Shown here piece by piece: positions 19,869 to 30,694 of a DNA stretch of 64,000 nucleotides (position 1 is the stretch's first letter; each line of letters starts with the position of its first letter). The stretch covers positions 372,001-436,000 of the forward strand of contig CAVSCE010000009.1 of the NCBI GenBank assembly GCA_963726375.1, in the 5' to 3' direction. The notes beneath the pieces were generated by a model. That model ran no database searches, had not been told where the DNA came from, and saw only the letters and a program-made list of their open reading frames with translations. The translations under genes and the position numbers were made by a program. Source of the DNA: UTCFX2 sp963726375. GTDB taxonomy: Bacteria > Chloroflexota > Anaerolineae > Anaerolineales > UBA4823.

Positions 19869-20765
19869 CTCAGAATTCCTGATTTCGGTAGAGACGCAAA
19901 GATCAGCTCTTCCAGCGGCAGTCCCGATGTGACTGAAACATAATTGATCTGCCGCTTTGCGCAAAATTCCGCCCAGGCGTCCTGCCATTCGACAAGGCGG
20001 TTGTTGTACTTCTGAATAGTCTCATAATCTGCAGTGATCTCTACCTGCTCTGCATTCTCCGAATCGACCAGGCAGAAATCACCACTTAATTAGTGGATTC
20101 GCTTCATCTGGTGCGAGGATATGAATTATCGTTACTTCATGGCCTCTTGCGCTGATCCGATTTACTGCGGATTGCCAGGAATCACCCATCAGATCGCTCA
20201 AAATCAAGACGGTTCCAGGTTTTTCATTCATCAGCGTGAAAAATCCAGGCGTTTTGGTCGGATCCACGAGTGTTTCGCTGATTATTATGGATTGCAGGTA
20301 CGTGAACAAGCGGTATGCTGAGCTTCTGCCTCGGACGGGCCTTAGCCTGTGATGATTGTTGCGATCAGTGGGAAAAAGAGCCGATGCTGAAACTCGATCC
20401 AAACCAACCAGGGCGATATATCCGAATGCTGCCGCTGTGCGGACCGCGTAAGAGAATTTGTTGGGCTCACCCCAATCCATCGAACCGCTGTTGTCCAGGA
20501 GCAGGTGTACGGTGATCTCTTTTTCATCGAGGAACAGCTTGATAAAAAGACGCTCGAGCCGGGCATAAGCATTCCAATCAATCCGGCGGAAGTCGTCACC
20601 CAGCGAGTACGGCCTGAAGTCAGCAAATTCGACTGATTGCCCGCGTTGGGAGCTTCTCCGTTCGCCTTGCGCCTGGCTCTTGGCCGCGCTGCGATATAGC
20701 AATGCAAGCCGTTCCAGACGGCGCAGAAAAAATTCGTTGAAAAGAACTTGTTTTTCTTCTGGCAT
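19865..20765 (-). CDS. DUF58 domain protein, frameshifted
   Basis: DUF58 proteins accompany MoxR AAA ATPases. The start MPEEKQVLFNEFFLRRLERL at 20765 is preferred; an upstream ATG at 20801 would overlap moxR by 28 nt. The DUF58 signature is clear: GQSVEFADFRPYSLGDDFRR, IDWNAYARLERLFIKLF and a VWA-like LLLDNSGSMDW. At about 20085 the frame breaks; the next frame reads VDSENAEQVEITADYETIQ through LPLEELIFASLPKSGILR to a TGA at 19865-19867. The full length is ~300 aa, normal for the family. ATGA overlap with the next gene shows translational coupling. Confidence 0.85.
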
Positions 20766-20773
20766 TGAAAGGA

Positions 20774-21793
20774 CTAGTCTTCCGGGGATACTAGCTCGCA
20801 TAGACTTTGGATGATCTGATCTGCATGGATGGACTCAGCCTGGGCTTCAAAATTTAGAATCAGCCTGTGCCGCAGTGCGGGGAGCGAGGCTCGGCGTATA
20901 TCGTCAAATGCTACGTTAAATCTTCCGTCTAATAAAGCGAAAATCTTGCCAGCCAGGACCATCGCCTGCATCCCACGCGGGCTGGCGCCGTATCTGACAT
21001 AATCTCGGACGATTTGTGGCGAGGATGGATCAGTCGGGTGGGTGGATTTGAGCAGGCGAGCCGCAAATCCGGTCACATGAGGTGCAATCGGAAGCGATCT
21101 CGCGAGCTGCTGCATCGCCTGGATGGTCTGTCCATCAGCAACCTTCTCTGCGCCTGGAGCTGCAGAAGAAGTTGTCCGTTCGGCGATCTGAACAAGCTCC
21201 GCAGCCGACGGGAAGGGCACATCGATCTTGAAGAAAAACCGGTCAAGCTGTGCTTCAGGCAGCGGATAGGTGCCTTCCATTTCGATTGGATTTTGGGTCG
21301 CAAGGACAAAAAAAGGCTCTGGCAGCATTCGTGTAGCTTTCGCGACCGTGACCGAATGCTCCTGCATGGCCTCAAGCATGGCAGATTGGGTTTTTGGTGT
21401 AGCGCGATTGATCTCATCAGCCAGGACCAGGTTCGCAAAGATCGGTCCGGGTTCAAATTGAAAACTTCGCCTGCCGCTCTCGTCTTCAACGATGAGATTC
21501 GTCCCCACAATATCGGATGGCATCAGATCGGGTGTGAACTGGATGCGGGCGAAGGATAAATCCACAGATTGTGCGAGTGTACGAACCAGGATGGTTTTTC
21601 CCAACCCGGGGACCCCTTCCAGTAGGGCGTTACCTCCTGCCAGCATGGTTGCCAGGGTAAACCGGACTAATTCCTGCTGACCGACAATAATCCGCCCGAC
21701 CTGGGCTTCGATATCTGCGACAATCCCGCAAAATATTTCAGGGGTCATGGTTTCTGCGGAACTAGATTTTGAAGGTTTCAAATCAGAGGTCAT
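20774..21793 (-). CDS. MoxR-family AAA+ ATPase
   Basis: 339 aa, intact. Walker A GVPGLGKT, Walker B LVLADEIN, and LEAMQEHSVTV (the usual MoxR QEREVT-like stretch). The sensor segment FFVLATQNPIEMEGTYPLPEAQLDRF is nearly identical to the family consensus. C-terminal lid present. MoxR ATPases act as chaperones for VWA-domain partners, in this case the DUF58 and two VWA proteins encoded directly downstream. Located centrally in the minus-strand unit. Confidence 0.93.
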   Translation of the reverse strand: MTSDLKPSKSSSAETMTPEIFCGIVADIEAQVGRIIVGQQELVRFTLATMLAGGNALLEGVPGLGKTILVRTLAQSVDLSFARIQFTPDLMPSDIVGTNLIVEDESGRRSFQFEPGPIFANLVLADEINRATPKTQSAMLEAMQEHSVTVAKATRMLPEPFFVLATQNPIEMEGTYPLPEAQLDRFFFKIDVPFPSAAELVQIAERTTSSAAPGAEKVADGQTIQAMQQLARSLPIAPHVTGFAARLLKSTHPTDPSSPQIVRDYVRYGASPRGMQAMVLAGKIFALLDGRFNVAFDDIRRASLPALRHRLILNFEAQAESIHADQIIQSLCELVSPED

Positions 21794-21832
21794 TAGAATC
21801 TCCTAACTCTGGATCTATTTCAGTTTATTACT

Positions 21833-23425
21833 TTATCTTGGTTCCAGTGAAGAAAAATAAAGGCGGATATACTCTGAAAGACCTGCAGGAATATATCCTT
21901 GCTCAACTGCCTGATTTGCGGCGGATAAATACTGGTAGTAGACCTCGGAATATGGTGCCAGCGCAGGATTAGATATTCCGGGTTGTGAACCCTGTCCTTC
22001 GATCGTTGACGTCTCTCCCTCGCCAGTATCCTGACCGGGTATAAAGAGCTCATTTCCTTCGGTTAATGATCTCTGCCATGGGGCGTATACCTGCTCATCG
22101 AACGCGCCAGCTTGCACTGAAGGGGCGCTGCCTTTTGGACTGATATTTGCTCGCCCTCCGACTGCTGGTGGCAGTGTCCGTGCCTGAGTTCCGCCGCCCC
22201 CTCCAGGCTGCAGTCCTTGCCCTCCACTGCCTGTCGTGTTTGCAGCCTGGCTGCCAGATTGGCCCTGTGCAAATGGACACGCTGCCTGAGAAAGAGCCTG
22301 ACGGCTGGCTGCTGCCTGGCTGAGCAGGCTTTGTTGGATATCCTGGTCAGTCAGCTGCTGATCAAGCCGCTTCATTGCCGATTGGATAGCCTGGGCTGCC
22401 TGGTCAGCTGCTTGAGGATCGCTCGCTTGCGCTGCCTCGGCTAAGGCTGCCAGCGCTGAAGCCAGATCAGGATCACCCACCTGAGAAGCCATAGCAGATA
22501 ATTGTGCCAGGGCTCGAGAAGTTCGATCAAGTTCGTCGGCAGACATGCTCTCCAGCTTTCCAAGCAGGGCTGCGAGGGTTTCATCTATAGTTTCAGAGCT
22601 GCGTTCGCCTGTGTCTTTCTGGCTGAGCCGTGCGAGCTGTGCTGAAAGCTGGGCTCCCAGAGCCTCACGACCGGCCAGATTCGGGTCGAGGTTCAGGCGC
22701 AGCTGATCCTCAAAGCGCGATAGATCTGCCAGGGCTTGATCCAGATCTCCTGGATTCTCACGAAGCGATTGCGTCAGCGCCTTTAATTGTTCAATCAGTG
22801 CCTGGCGGGCTTCAGGGGATAGAGTTTCAAGATTTTCGATCCGCTGTTCGGCTTGCTCCAATTCACTTGCCTGCGCTTTGGCAGCTTCTTGGATTGTGTG
22901 GCGTTCCTGGATCACGAGCTCCATCCTGTTGGGCAGCAAGGTAGAAAGGCAGACAATAAAGAGCAATCCAACTGCTGCCGCCAGGGGTTTCGTCCGAATA
23001 GTAAAAGGAAATGCATGAATTGGGTCAATTTCGGATGCCCAATCCAGTGCATCAGCATATTGGCGTCGAATCAACTCTAATCCTGAAGTGATAGAAGCAA
23101 CGTCAGCTTCCTGGATATCTCCATATTGAAGGGAATAAGCGGTCGAAAGCCGCTCTTTCAAGCCTAATTCCAGGTCGGCGGAAAGTGCTGTCTGGTAAAG
23201 GGATATTCGCTTGATCAAGGCTGAAAGCACAATTCCTGCTGCCCAGAACGGAATAGGGATCAAAGTCCATAGAATTAAATCTTGAATTGGAAACAGCCTG
23301 CCGGCAACTTGAATAATCAAGCATGCCAGAAAAGGTATCCAAAGCGTGTTTTGAAGTTCAAGCCAGATCCGCCGTGAGTGCATTCGTCGGCGGAAGCGCG
23401 ATAGAAATGTATGAAGATCGCTCAT
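21833..23425 (-). CDS. Membrane-anchored coiled-coil protein of the MoxR/ABC cluster
   Basis: 530 aa. Two N-terminal membrane helices at residues ~27-72 (IPFLACLIIQVAGRL, LILWTLIPIPFWAAGIVL) and a third at ~150-167 (AAAVGLLFIVCLSTLLP), then a long Glu/Gln/Ala-rich helical region (~175-380) with heptad character. A Gly/Ser-rich stretch (SGGQGLQPGGGGG) and a C-terminal domain ending YIRLYFSSLEPR follow. The layout resembles DUF4175-like proteins that accompany MoxR/VWA genes, but the match is by architecture only. It lies between the ABC permease and moxR, within 2 and 39 nt of its neighbours. Function unknown. Confidence 0.75.
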   Translation of the reverse strand: MSDLHTFLSRFRRRMHSRRIWLELQNTLWIPFLACLIIQVAGRLFPIQDLILWTLIPIPFWAAGIVLSALIKRISLYQTALSADLELGLKERLSTAYSLQYGDIQEADVASITSGLELIRRQYADALDWASEIDPIHAFPFTIRTKPLAAAVGLLFIVCLSTLLPNRMELVIQERHTIQEAAKAQASELEQAEQRIENLETLSPEARQALIEQLKALTQSLRENPGDLDQALADLSRFEDQLRLNLDPNLAGREALGAQLSAQLARLSQKDTGERSSETIDETLAALLGKLESMSADELDRTSRALAQLSAMASQVGDPDLASALAALAEAAQASDPQAADQAAQAIQSAMKRLDQQLTDQDIQQSLLSQAAASRQALSQAACPFAQGQSGSQAANTTGSGGQGLQPGGGGGTQARTLPPAVGGRANISPKGSAPSVQAGAFDEQVYAPWQRSLTEGNELFIPGQDTGEGETSTIEGQGSQPGISNPALAPYSEVYYQYLSAANQAVEQGYIPAGLSEYIRLYFSSLEPR

Positions 23426-23426
23426 T

Positions 23427-24576
23427 TCAATTCACCGCCAGCTGCGGAAGAATCAGACCTTTGGGGGAACTTGTGGGATTTACTGGCACAGGCGTTTGGG
23501 ATTCTTCAGGATTGACCGGCTTAATTGCCGGAAGGTCTGGAACAATCTCAGGCAATGGCGTCGGAGACGCGGAATTCAAGATACGGATGTTTTCATAGCG
23601 GTTGGTTGTCCCGAGATAACCCAATCCGATAATGCTGAGAAAGCCTAATATCAAAACCAGCGTTAAAAGAGCTTCGGGTAGCGATATGCGCCAGCGTCGA
23701 ACCGGTCTTACCAGTCTGGTCGTAACCAGGTAAAGTACCAGCGTCAGCAAACTGTAGATCGGCAACCCAAAATGGTAAACCGGACGTGGGATGCTGGTCA
23801 TGCTGATAGGCGGAGAACCGAGGATCCAATAAACCGGGCTTCCCAACATCCAGAACGCACTTGGGATGCTCAGATGGATTAACGGAAGCGCTGAAAGTAG
23901 AAGCCAGCACCATGATTGGGCTTGGGGCCATGATCCAGCGTGGTGGATCGGATTGGTTCATCACACCGACCATCACTGCTGCAAAGAGCGGACCAAATAA
24001 CAGCAAGGCGACAGTGAGGTATGAAAGCACGGTTGCGCGGCCGCTGTGGTTAAAGAGCGCCGAATAGAACAAGCCGATGACACCGAACATGATCGCAACC
24101 ACGAGCAAGGCTGCCAGAGCTTTGACCATATCCCGGATCGAAACACCGCCGTAAATGAATACAAGACTGGCCATCGGGATAGCTGCGAAGATAACCAGGA
24201 AGATATAGCTCATCGCGGCAATGAGCTTTCCCCACAAGATTGAGGCGGGTGAGAGGGGTGTTGCCAGAAGCATTTCGTAAGTCTGTTTCTCGCGTTCGCC
24301 GCTTATTTCTCCAGCAGTTATGGATGGAGTGATTGCTGCAATGATCAGCAGCAGCAGGAATGCCAGGCCTGTGAAGAGCATTTGTCCAATCTGTGGGCTG
24401 ATCGGACTTGAAGAATATTGGGATGTGGTCAGAGTCATGCGATAAAGCGCATAGCCAAGAATCCCAAGTAAAACAAGCGTAATGGTTAAGGTTGCAAAAG
24501 CGCGACCACCGCGCATTCGCGACCGTAGCTCCTTTACGATGATCGGGTTGACTTCAAAGGACTTGATGGCATCCAT
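23427..24576 (-). CDS. ABC-2 type transporter permease, frameshifted
   Basis: Starts MDAIKSFEVNPIIVKELRSRMRG at 24576, overlapping the ATPase gene stop by ATGA-type contact. The ABC-2 hallmark GEISGEREKQTYEMLLATPLS follows a helix (LLLLIIAAITPSITAG). Several further TM helices (YIFLVIFAAIPMASLVFIYG, VVAIMFGVIGLFYSALF, TVALLLFGPLFAAVMVG) are visible. At ~23870 the frame breaks and continues as SPVYWILGSPPISMT, with two more helices and a Pro/Thr-rich exported-looking end. About 380 aa in total. It pairs with the adjacent ATPase to form an exporter of unknown cargo, or a gliding-type (GldF-like) complex. Confidence 0.83.
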
Positions 24577-25524
24577 CAGGCTATTTCACCTTTAGTCAGA
24601 TTTAAGAATGCTTCTTCGAGGCTGGACATTAATTCGCTGAAGGCTGAGACCCGGACTTTCTCAGATATCAAGTTTTCAAGCAAGTCTGCGGCCGATTGAT
24701 CGTCACCGGAGAATTCAATCTCGAAATGGACTGCACCATCCCTGCTTCGTTGCTCAAAGACATTCTGGACGCCCGAGAAACCGTTCAACACTGCTGCAGC
24801 CTGCTCGGCATCGCTCAGAACCAGAATATCGATCATTCTGTGCCCCTCGGCCTGATGAAGGACCTCTTCCAACGGCCCGCTTGTTACGAGCCGGCCGTGC
24901 TCCATTATCGCAACTCGATCGCAAAGCTCGGCCAGTTCGGTTAATATATGTGAGCTGAGCAAGATCGTCTTCCCCATTTTCTGAAGCTCGCGTAAAAGTT
25001 CGCGCATTTCGACCCGGGCGCGGGGGTCTAGACCAGATGCGGGTTCGTCTAACAGCAGGATCTGGGGGTCGTGAATTAAAGCATGTGCCAGGCATAACCG
25101 CTGGCGCATCCCTCGCGAAAGCATATGGACATATGTATCGCGTTTCTCGCTCAAATCCACAAGCTCTAACAGCTCATCAATCGTACGGGCTCGTTTGTTA
25201 GGGGAGAGCCTGAAACAGCGGGCGTAAAAATCCAGGTACTCCCAGACAAGCAATTCGTCATAAACTCCGAAGAAGTCCGGCATGTATCCGATCTGCCATT
25301 GGATCTCCCGCCAGTAGCGCTGAAATCGTGAGTTCGTTTATCCGGATTTCCCCTTCACCTGGCTCAAGAAGTCCAGCAAGCATCCGGATGGTGGTCGATT
25401 TTCCCGCGCCATTTGGCCCGATTAAACCAAAGAGTGATCCAGAAGGGATTTTGAGGTTAAGATGATGTACCGCCTGGATTTTCCCATAGGAGCGAGACAA
25501 GTCTCGAGTCGTGATGGCATACAT
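24576..25524 (-). CDS. ABC transporter ATP-binding protein, frameshifted
   Basis: The N-terminal frame (25524 to ~25290) has LFGLIGPNGAGKSTT (Walker A) and TIRMLAGLLEPGEGE. A break at ~25285-25295 leads to the frame with YMPDFFGVYDELLVWEYL (Q-loop region), signature MLSRGMRQRLCLAHALI, Walker B QILLLDEPASGLDP and switch SSHILTELAEL. A C-terminal ~80-residue extension follows, typical of ABC-2 exporter ATPases. Roughly 315 aa. All catalytic elements are intact apart from the break, which falls between Walker A and the signature. It drives the permease encoded next. Confidence 0.88.
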
Positions 25525-25554
25525 TGGTTTTTGTAATCCTCTTGGATGGATGGC

Positions 25555-28047
25555 TCAATGCCGGACGCCGTCTAAGCCGAGGGCAAGGTAGTAGCAGCTT
25601 TGAGCATTTTCTGCACCAAGCCGGACGCGGATGAGGCCGTCGGTTCGAAGGAATTTTCTGGCCTCCGGGATCAGACTGACACCTTGATTCAGGCCTGAAA
25701 GGGCAGTCCAGATGCTTTTTTCCCAATCATAAAGCTCGACTTTTGGGTTTGTGAAATCACCGCTGTCAGTTAACAGGGAAAGTTTCAGGTTCTCAACATC
25801 AATATTAGAGAATTGTGGGGGACTTTAAATTCGAATGTCGCTTCGCCTCGGGCGATATAAACTGATGTTGTCCCAGCCATCCCGCAGGTGCCCCCTTCGC
25901 GTGGATTTTCTACCAGGCTGCCCGGTACCATCCCAACTGCGATGGAAACATTCCCAGAATCCGTCAGGTCATAAGATAACGGCATCACAACGACAGCTGA
26001 TGTCTGACGGCCTGGCTCGACTCCCGCGATGCCGACCTCAGGAGGGGCTTCATCCATCCACCCGATGAATGTGGGTGTTGGGGCGGAGAAGGATGCTGAA
26101 ACATTGGAATTAGAAGAAAAAATGTAGGGAGGTGTGCGCTCAAATAAGCTCTCGACGATTGAGCGGCGGGCTTCCGCCTGGCGGCGGGTAGAAGACCCTG
26201 CCGCATTGATCTCATTCTCAAACATAGCATAGCTTAAAGATCCTGTGAAATTTGGCATGCCCAAAGCAGCTAATTCCAGGCTGACATCCGCTTTCTCCCC
26301 GGGTGCTAAAGGTCCAATTTGAACGAATTTATTCCCTAAAATTAATGATAAGTCCTGGAATGAATGCGAGGTTGAATTTGTGACCGAGCCAGTGATCTTG
26401 TCCTGATCGAGCTGTAAATCACCCGTTATGGCACCGAAGTCGGGGATTTCTCCTTCCGACATAAAGCTTTGCATGGACCACTGGTTCACGCTCAATCCCT
26501 TTACCAACGCAGGATCCCCCTGGACCAGGGTCATCACTCGGCCAGCCGGCTTTGAATCGATGGATGGGCTGACCGAGCTCCACGGCTCGTTATAAGGATT
26601 TAGCGGGCTGAGCAAACCGCCGCCTTTGACTTCGATCTGATACGCTGTTTGCGCCGGTGAAAAGATCCCAACAAAGCTGTCAAAATGAGCTCTCCCTTCT
26701 GGTGAAATTTGAAGGACAGAAATCTTGTTAATAAAAATATCTGTCCCATGGAGGATATATCCCAGGGTAAAGGATGCTGCTGAGAAAATAATCGTAATAA
26801 CAGGGATTGTGATCCAGGCCAGTTGCAGCTGGTTTCTCTTTCGCAGGACCAGATAATTAATGGGACCAATCAGAAGTATGTAAACAATCAGCATCATGGC
26901 TAACCCTCTGGCGGAGGGCATATCCAGGACCGGCAGGTTGGAAAGCACATAAGGCATATTGCTGGAGAACTGCTGGCGGGCAGACATATCGGTCGGCAGA
27001 TATTCGGAAAATGCAGCCCCTGGAGAGATCAATGCGCTCCAGAAGTCAGGTGTACCTTTCCAGGCATCAAAAGGGGCTACGATTGGATCCAGACGCGAGG
27101 AAATTTACTGAACCGTTTCCCAGTTTCCACTCAGATGCTAATTTAATTTGCCCTTCGCTGATCAGGATTTGGTCCGTCTCGGATTTAAGCACCGCAGCTA
27201 CAAATGGTCCGGGTATGAGCACCGGTTGTTCTTTTCCTGTGAAGTCTTCTAATGATTGAACCGTATGGATTTCCTGGGTAGCTGAGATTTCACCAGGGAA
27301 TAACGATTTTGGGAGACCAGCAGTTGTAAGCTGTGCATGTGTGCCTCCACCAATCACCAGCCTGCCTCCCTGGCGCACCCAGGTTTCGATTGCGATACCT
27401 TGAGATGGTGTCAGCAAGGTTGTATCCAGATCGCTGAGCACCAACAAGTCGAAGTTGCGTAAGCCTTCAAAGCGTTCTGGAATCTGATCCAGTGGGATGT
27501 CAATTATGACTCTGCTTCTTTTGATTCCAGGCAGCTCAGCAGCAGCGATCATGGAAAGTGCGCCTCGTTCAGGTGCGATCAAGCCTACCAGGTAATTGAC
27601 AGTTGGATTTGGGTGAACGGAAATCCGGTCTGAAACCAGTAATTCTTCGTCCGAAACCAAATTGACATCAAGCTCGCGGGAATAATTATTCGGAAGCACG
27701 TAGAGGACCACGCGCTTGTGCGCCATTGAGGGCAGCTCTACAAAAGCTGCGTAAACGATCGTTCCATTCGCTCCTGGAATAGATACCTGGATTTCTGCAT
27801 TCAGGTCGCGCCCATTATTTTCAATCTCGACAAAAATCGGGATCCATTCTCCGTATTTAAAGTTTCCTTCAAAACCAGGAACTGCGTTCATGGAAATATC
27901 GTTCAATCCTTGAGGGAGCGGGGTTTGGGCAGCAGCAGGCGAGATGGTCAGGCTGCAAATCGAAAATCTAAAAAAAACCGCCACCAGAGAAACAAGCACG
28001 ATTCGGCTTATTGAGAGTTTGAATGGCTGGAGAATCACTTTGTTCAC
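25555..28047 (-). CDS. Large exported membrane protein, first gene of the ABC/MoxR/VWA cluster, frameshifted
   Basis: Starts GTG at 28047 with AAGGAAC upstream. N-terminal signal peptide (ISRIVLVSLVAVFF...AAAQTPLP). The first ~325 residues are beta-rich and extracytoplasmic, including an amidotransferase-like patch (FDLLVLSDLDTTLL, GGRLVIGGGTHAQ). A break at ~27070 moves into the frame of the next 415 residues, which have two TM helices (LAMMLIVYILLIGPINYLVLRKR and ITIPVITIIFSAASFTLGY). A second break at ~25825 restores NIDVENLKLSLLTDSGDF and the end at a TGA at 25555. In total ~830 aa. Architecture (exported sensor-like domain, TM pair, beta-rich end) resembles GldG-type partners of ABC-2 exporters. 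No firm family name. Confidence 0.72.
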
Positions 28048-28347
28048 AGGTTGAAGTTCCTTTTTGATCAGTTCAATAGGTAAAGGACGAACCCGACTAC
28101 CTTCAGGTTCCCGGTTCGGAAGGGGTAATTATAATCGCTGAATAAAATCGAAAAAATGCAGCAAATGACTTGTTTTACAGTGTGGTTTTAATAAGACCCT
28201 TGCGCTCATTTTTCCATCAGGAAAGGATTAATTGATGCTCATATCTCCCAGCATCGCTTGCTAGAAGGGTTAAAATCGTTTATGATTTTCGAATATTAAA
28301 TTTTTGACGATTTTTCTGTAGATGAATCAAGATTACGAGGCTACCTT
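28048..28347. other. Divergent intergenic region between the 13-kb minus cluster and the PBP gene
   Basis: No gene is visible. A minus-strand TATAAT lies at 28128-28133, ~80 nt before the GTG at 28047, without a clear -35. The plus-strand promoter for the PBP gene is given separately. AT-rich in the centre. Confidence 0.6.
28258..28286 (+). promoter_or_regulatory. Promoter for the PBP gene
   Basis: TTGCTA, 17-nt spacer, TATGAT. Predicted transcription start ~28293, giving a ~55-nt leader that ends with GAGG at 28337-28340, seven nt before the TTG start at 28348. Confidence 0.6.
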
Positions 28348-30587
28348 TTGATATCCACCCAAAAAAGCGGAAGAATGGTCCGGACGATAACCTTCGCGAT
28401 CCTATTTTTCCTACTAATAACAGCTTGCAAGCCAAATCAACTCGAAACTTCACCAACCCCTTTGCCGACCTTGAGACCGCCGGAAGTCCGCGTCACTCAG
28501 CCCCCTTCCGCCGAACTGGCTGCCGAAGAATTCTTGAAAGCATGGCAAGAATTTGATTACAAGTCTATGTATTCCCTGCTTGCTGAGTCGGCGCAGGCGA
28601 ATATCAGCCCTGAAAAATTCAAAGAAGTTTATGAAAATCTCGCAAATGAGACTACCTTGATCGATTTGTCAGCAGAAATTATTTCGGCACAGACCAGCCC
28701 GGAGACTGCCGATATCGGGTACAGGGTAGATTATCAAACAGCGATCCTTGATAATTTCCAGCGAGAGATGGTGATGCGCTTGTCGCTCGAAGAAGGACGC
28801 TGGCGGATTCTATGGGATGCTGGATTGGCGCTTCCAGAGCTGGCAGGTGGTAACTATCTTGGACTCGACCGGGAGTGGGATGGCCGGGCGAGCATTTTTG
28901 ATATAAATGGAAATCCGCTGGCACAGCAAACCGATGCTGCTGCAGTTGGCGTCTGGCCGGATTATGTCAATCTTGAAGAATCAAAGGGATTGCTTTCAAT
29001 GCTGGCGAGCATCTCAAATTATCGTTCATTTACGATCGCAGAGATGATCGCAAACGCCAATCCGGGCGCGTATATCCCGATCAGTGAAATCCCGGTTGAT
29101 GAAGAACCTCGCCTGTTGGATCAATTGAGGAATATCGGCTCCGTAGTCGTTTCAGAGTACAGCCGCCGGCTCTATCCTGGGAGCGGTATCGCTCCGCACC
29201 TGGTGGGATACGTCAGCCCAATTCAGCAAGAAGAAATGAGCAGCTTCCGGCGCAAGGGGTACCTGGGTGATGACCGTGTGGGTCGGAAGGGGGTCGAGCT
29301 TTGGGGGGAAGAGACGTTGAATGGTACGCCAGGGGGAACAGTTTATGTGTTAATCCAGACGGAAAACCAATCGTTGAGTTGGGTTCGGCAGCCAGCATCC
29401 CAGGAGAGGATATCTATACGACGATCGATCGCGATTTCCAATATCAGGTTCAAAAAGCGATGTCATCGTTCAGAGGGGCTATCGTCGTTCTGGAGCGGAA
29501 TACTGGAAAAGTGCTGGCGCTCGCTTCCACGCCGGGTTTCGACCCCAATGCATTCGAGATTGAAAATTACAATTGGAATACCTTGCTCGGCGAAATTACC
29601 AATGACCAGCGCCTGCCGCAGTTCAATCGCGCTTCTCAGGGTCAATATCCCTTAGGATCTGTATTTAAGATAATTACCACCGCAGCTGGGCTTGAAAGCG
29701 GCCGGTATACTGCCGATTCTACCTATGAATGCGGATACACATTTGATGAGCTGGGTGGCATAACTCTTTACGATTGGACCTGGGACCATTTTCAGGAGGA
29801 CGGCGAAACCCAGCCCAGCGGGCTATTAACCCTGCCTCAAGGTTTGATTAAATCGTGCAATCCCTGGTTTTATCATATTGGCTACGATCTTTACAGCGCC
29901 GGGTTGACGACGTCCATATCGGAGATGGCGCGCAGCTTTGGCCTTGGGAGCAAAACGGGGATCGAGGGGGTGGAAGAAGAGGCTGGGAATGTCCCGGATC
30001 CGGCCAGCCCGCTGGATGCAACCAATCTGGCGATTGGCCAGGGAGACCTTCAAGTAACACCGCTTCAGGTTGCCCGTTTTATTGCCGCAGTAGGGAATGG
30101 CGGCACACTCTACCGACCTCAGGTCATTGAAAAAATCGTCGGTAAGAATGGCGCAGTTCGATCCAGCTTCAAACCAGAAAAGCAAGGAACTCTCCCGCTC
30201 AAACCAGCAAATCTGAAGATCATTCAGGAAGCAATGAAAGGCGTTCCGAGCAGTAAACAACCGATGGGGACGGCGTTTCTTCAACTTAATGACCTAAAAG
30301 TTGCGATTGCAGGTAAAACTGGGACTGCAACCTCGCAGACTGGAACTCCACATGCATGGTTTGGAGGGTATACATTCGAAAATGATGAGACAAAACCCGA
30401 TATTGCTGTTGTAGTCATCGCCGAAAATGCCGGTGAGGGTTCAGAAATTGCGGCACCAATCTTCAGGCGTGTGGTGGAGACATACTTCTTTGGGCGACCG
30501 TATAAGCCGTATCGCTGGGAAGCAATTATCGATGTCACCAGATCCCCAACTCCACTTCCAACGGACACGCCCGCTGTCCAACCCTGA
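28348..30587 (+). CDS. Class B penicillin-binding protein with MecA-type N-terminal domain, lipoprotein signal, frameshifted
   Basis: A peptidoglycan transpeptidase. Start TTG at 28348 (GAGG 7 nt upstream); an ATG at 28375 is a second option. Signal ILFFLLITAC carries a lipobox Cys, followed by a Pro/Thr linker. Residues ~50-155 resemble the NTF2-like MecA_N domain (AAEEFLKAWQEFDYKSMYSLL). The dimerisation region has SRRLYPGSGIAPHLVGYV. A break at ~29350 (GTGTTAATCC) leads to DGKPIVELGSAAS and the transpeptidase domain with SxxK (LGSVFKI), SxN (KSCNPWF) and KTG (AGKTGTATS). All three catalytic motifs are intact. ~745 aa. The lipobox suggests outer-face membrane anchoring by lipid in place of a TM helix. 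Confidence 0.88.
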
Positions 30588-30628
30588 TCAGATCATCGAA
30601 TGCGAATTCCTCAATTGATAAGAATCGA

Positions 30629-30662
30629 GATGGCCGTCTGCTGCGGACGGCCATCTTCTTTC
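30629..30662. terminator. Terminator between convergent PBP and secreted-protein genes
   Basis: GATGGCCGTC (30629-30638) pairs exactly with GACGGCCATC (30646-30655) around a 7-nt loop and is followed by TTCTTT on the plus strand. It sits 41 nt after the PBP stop. Confidence 0.78.
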
Positions 30663-30694
30663 GAATGTAGAGGAGACTTCGAAGAATCTTGCGC

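Noticed and set aside
22060..22560. Gln/Ala-rich region as a plus-strand gene or repeat element
   Set aside because: Its plus-strand ORFs are shadows of the coiled-coil protein; the minus strand is intact over 530 codons.
15004..28047. Reading the MoxR/VWA/ABC cluster as a phage-defence island
   Set aside because: MoxR and VWA proteins occur in some ternary defence systems, but no nuclease, protease or sensor domain is present and the exported and ABC components argue for an envelope function.
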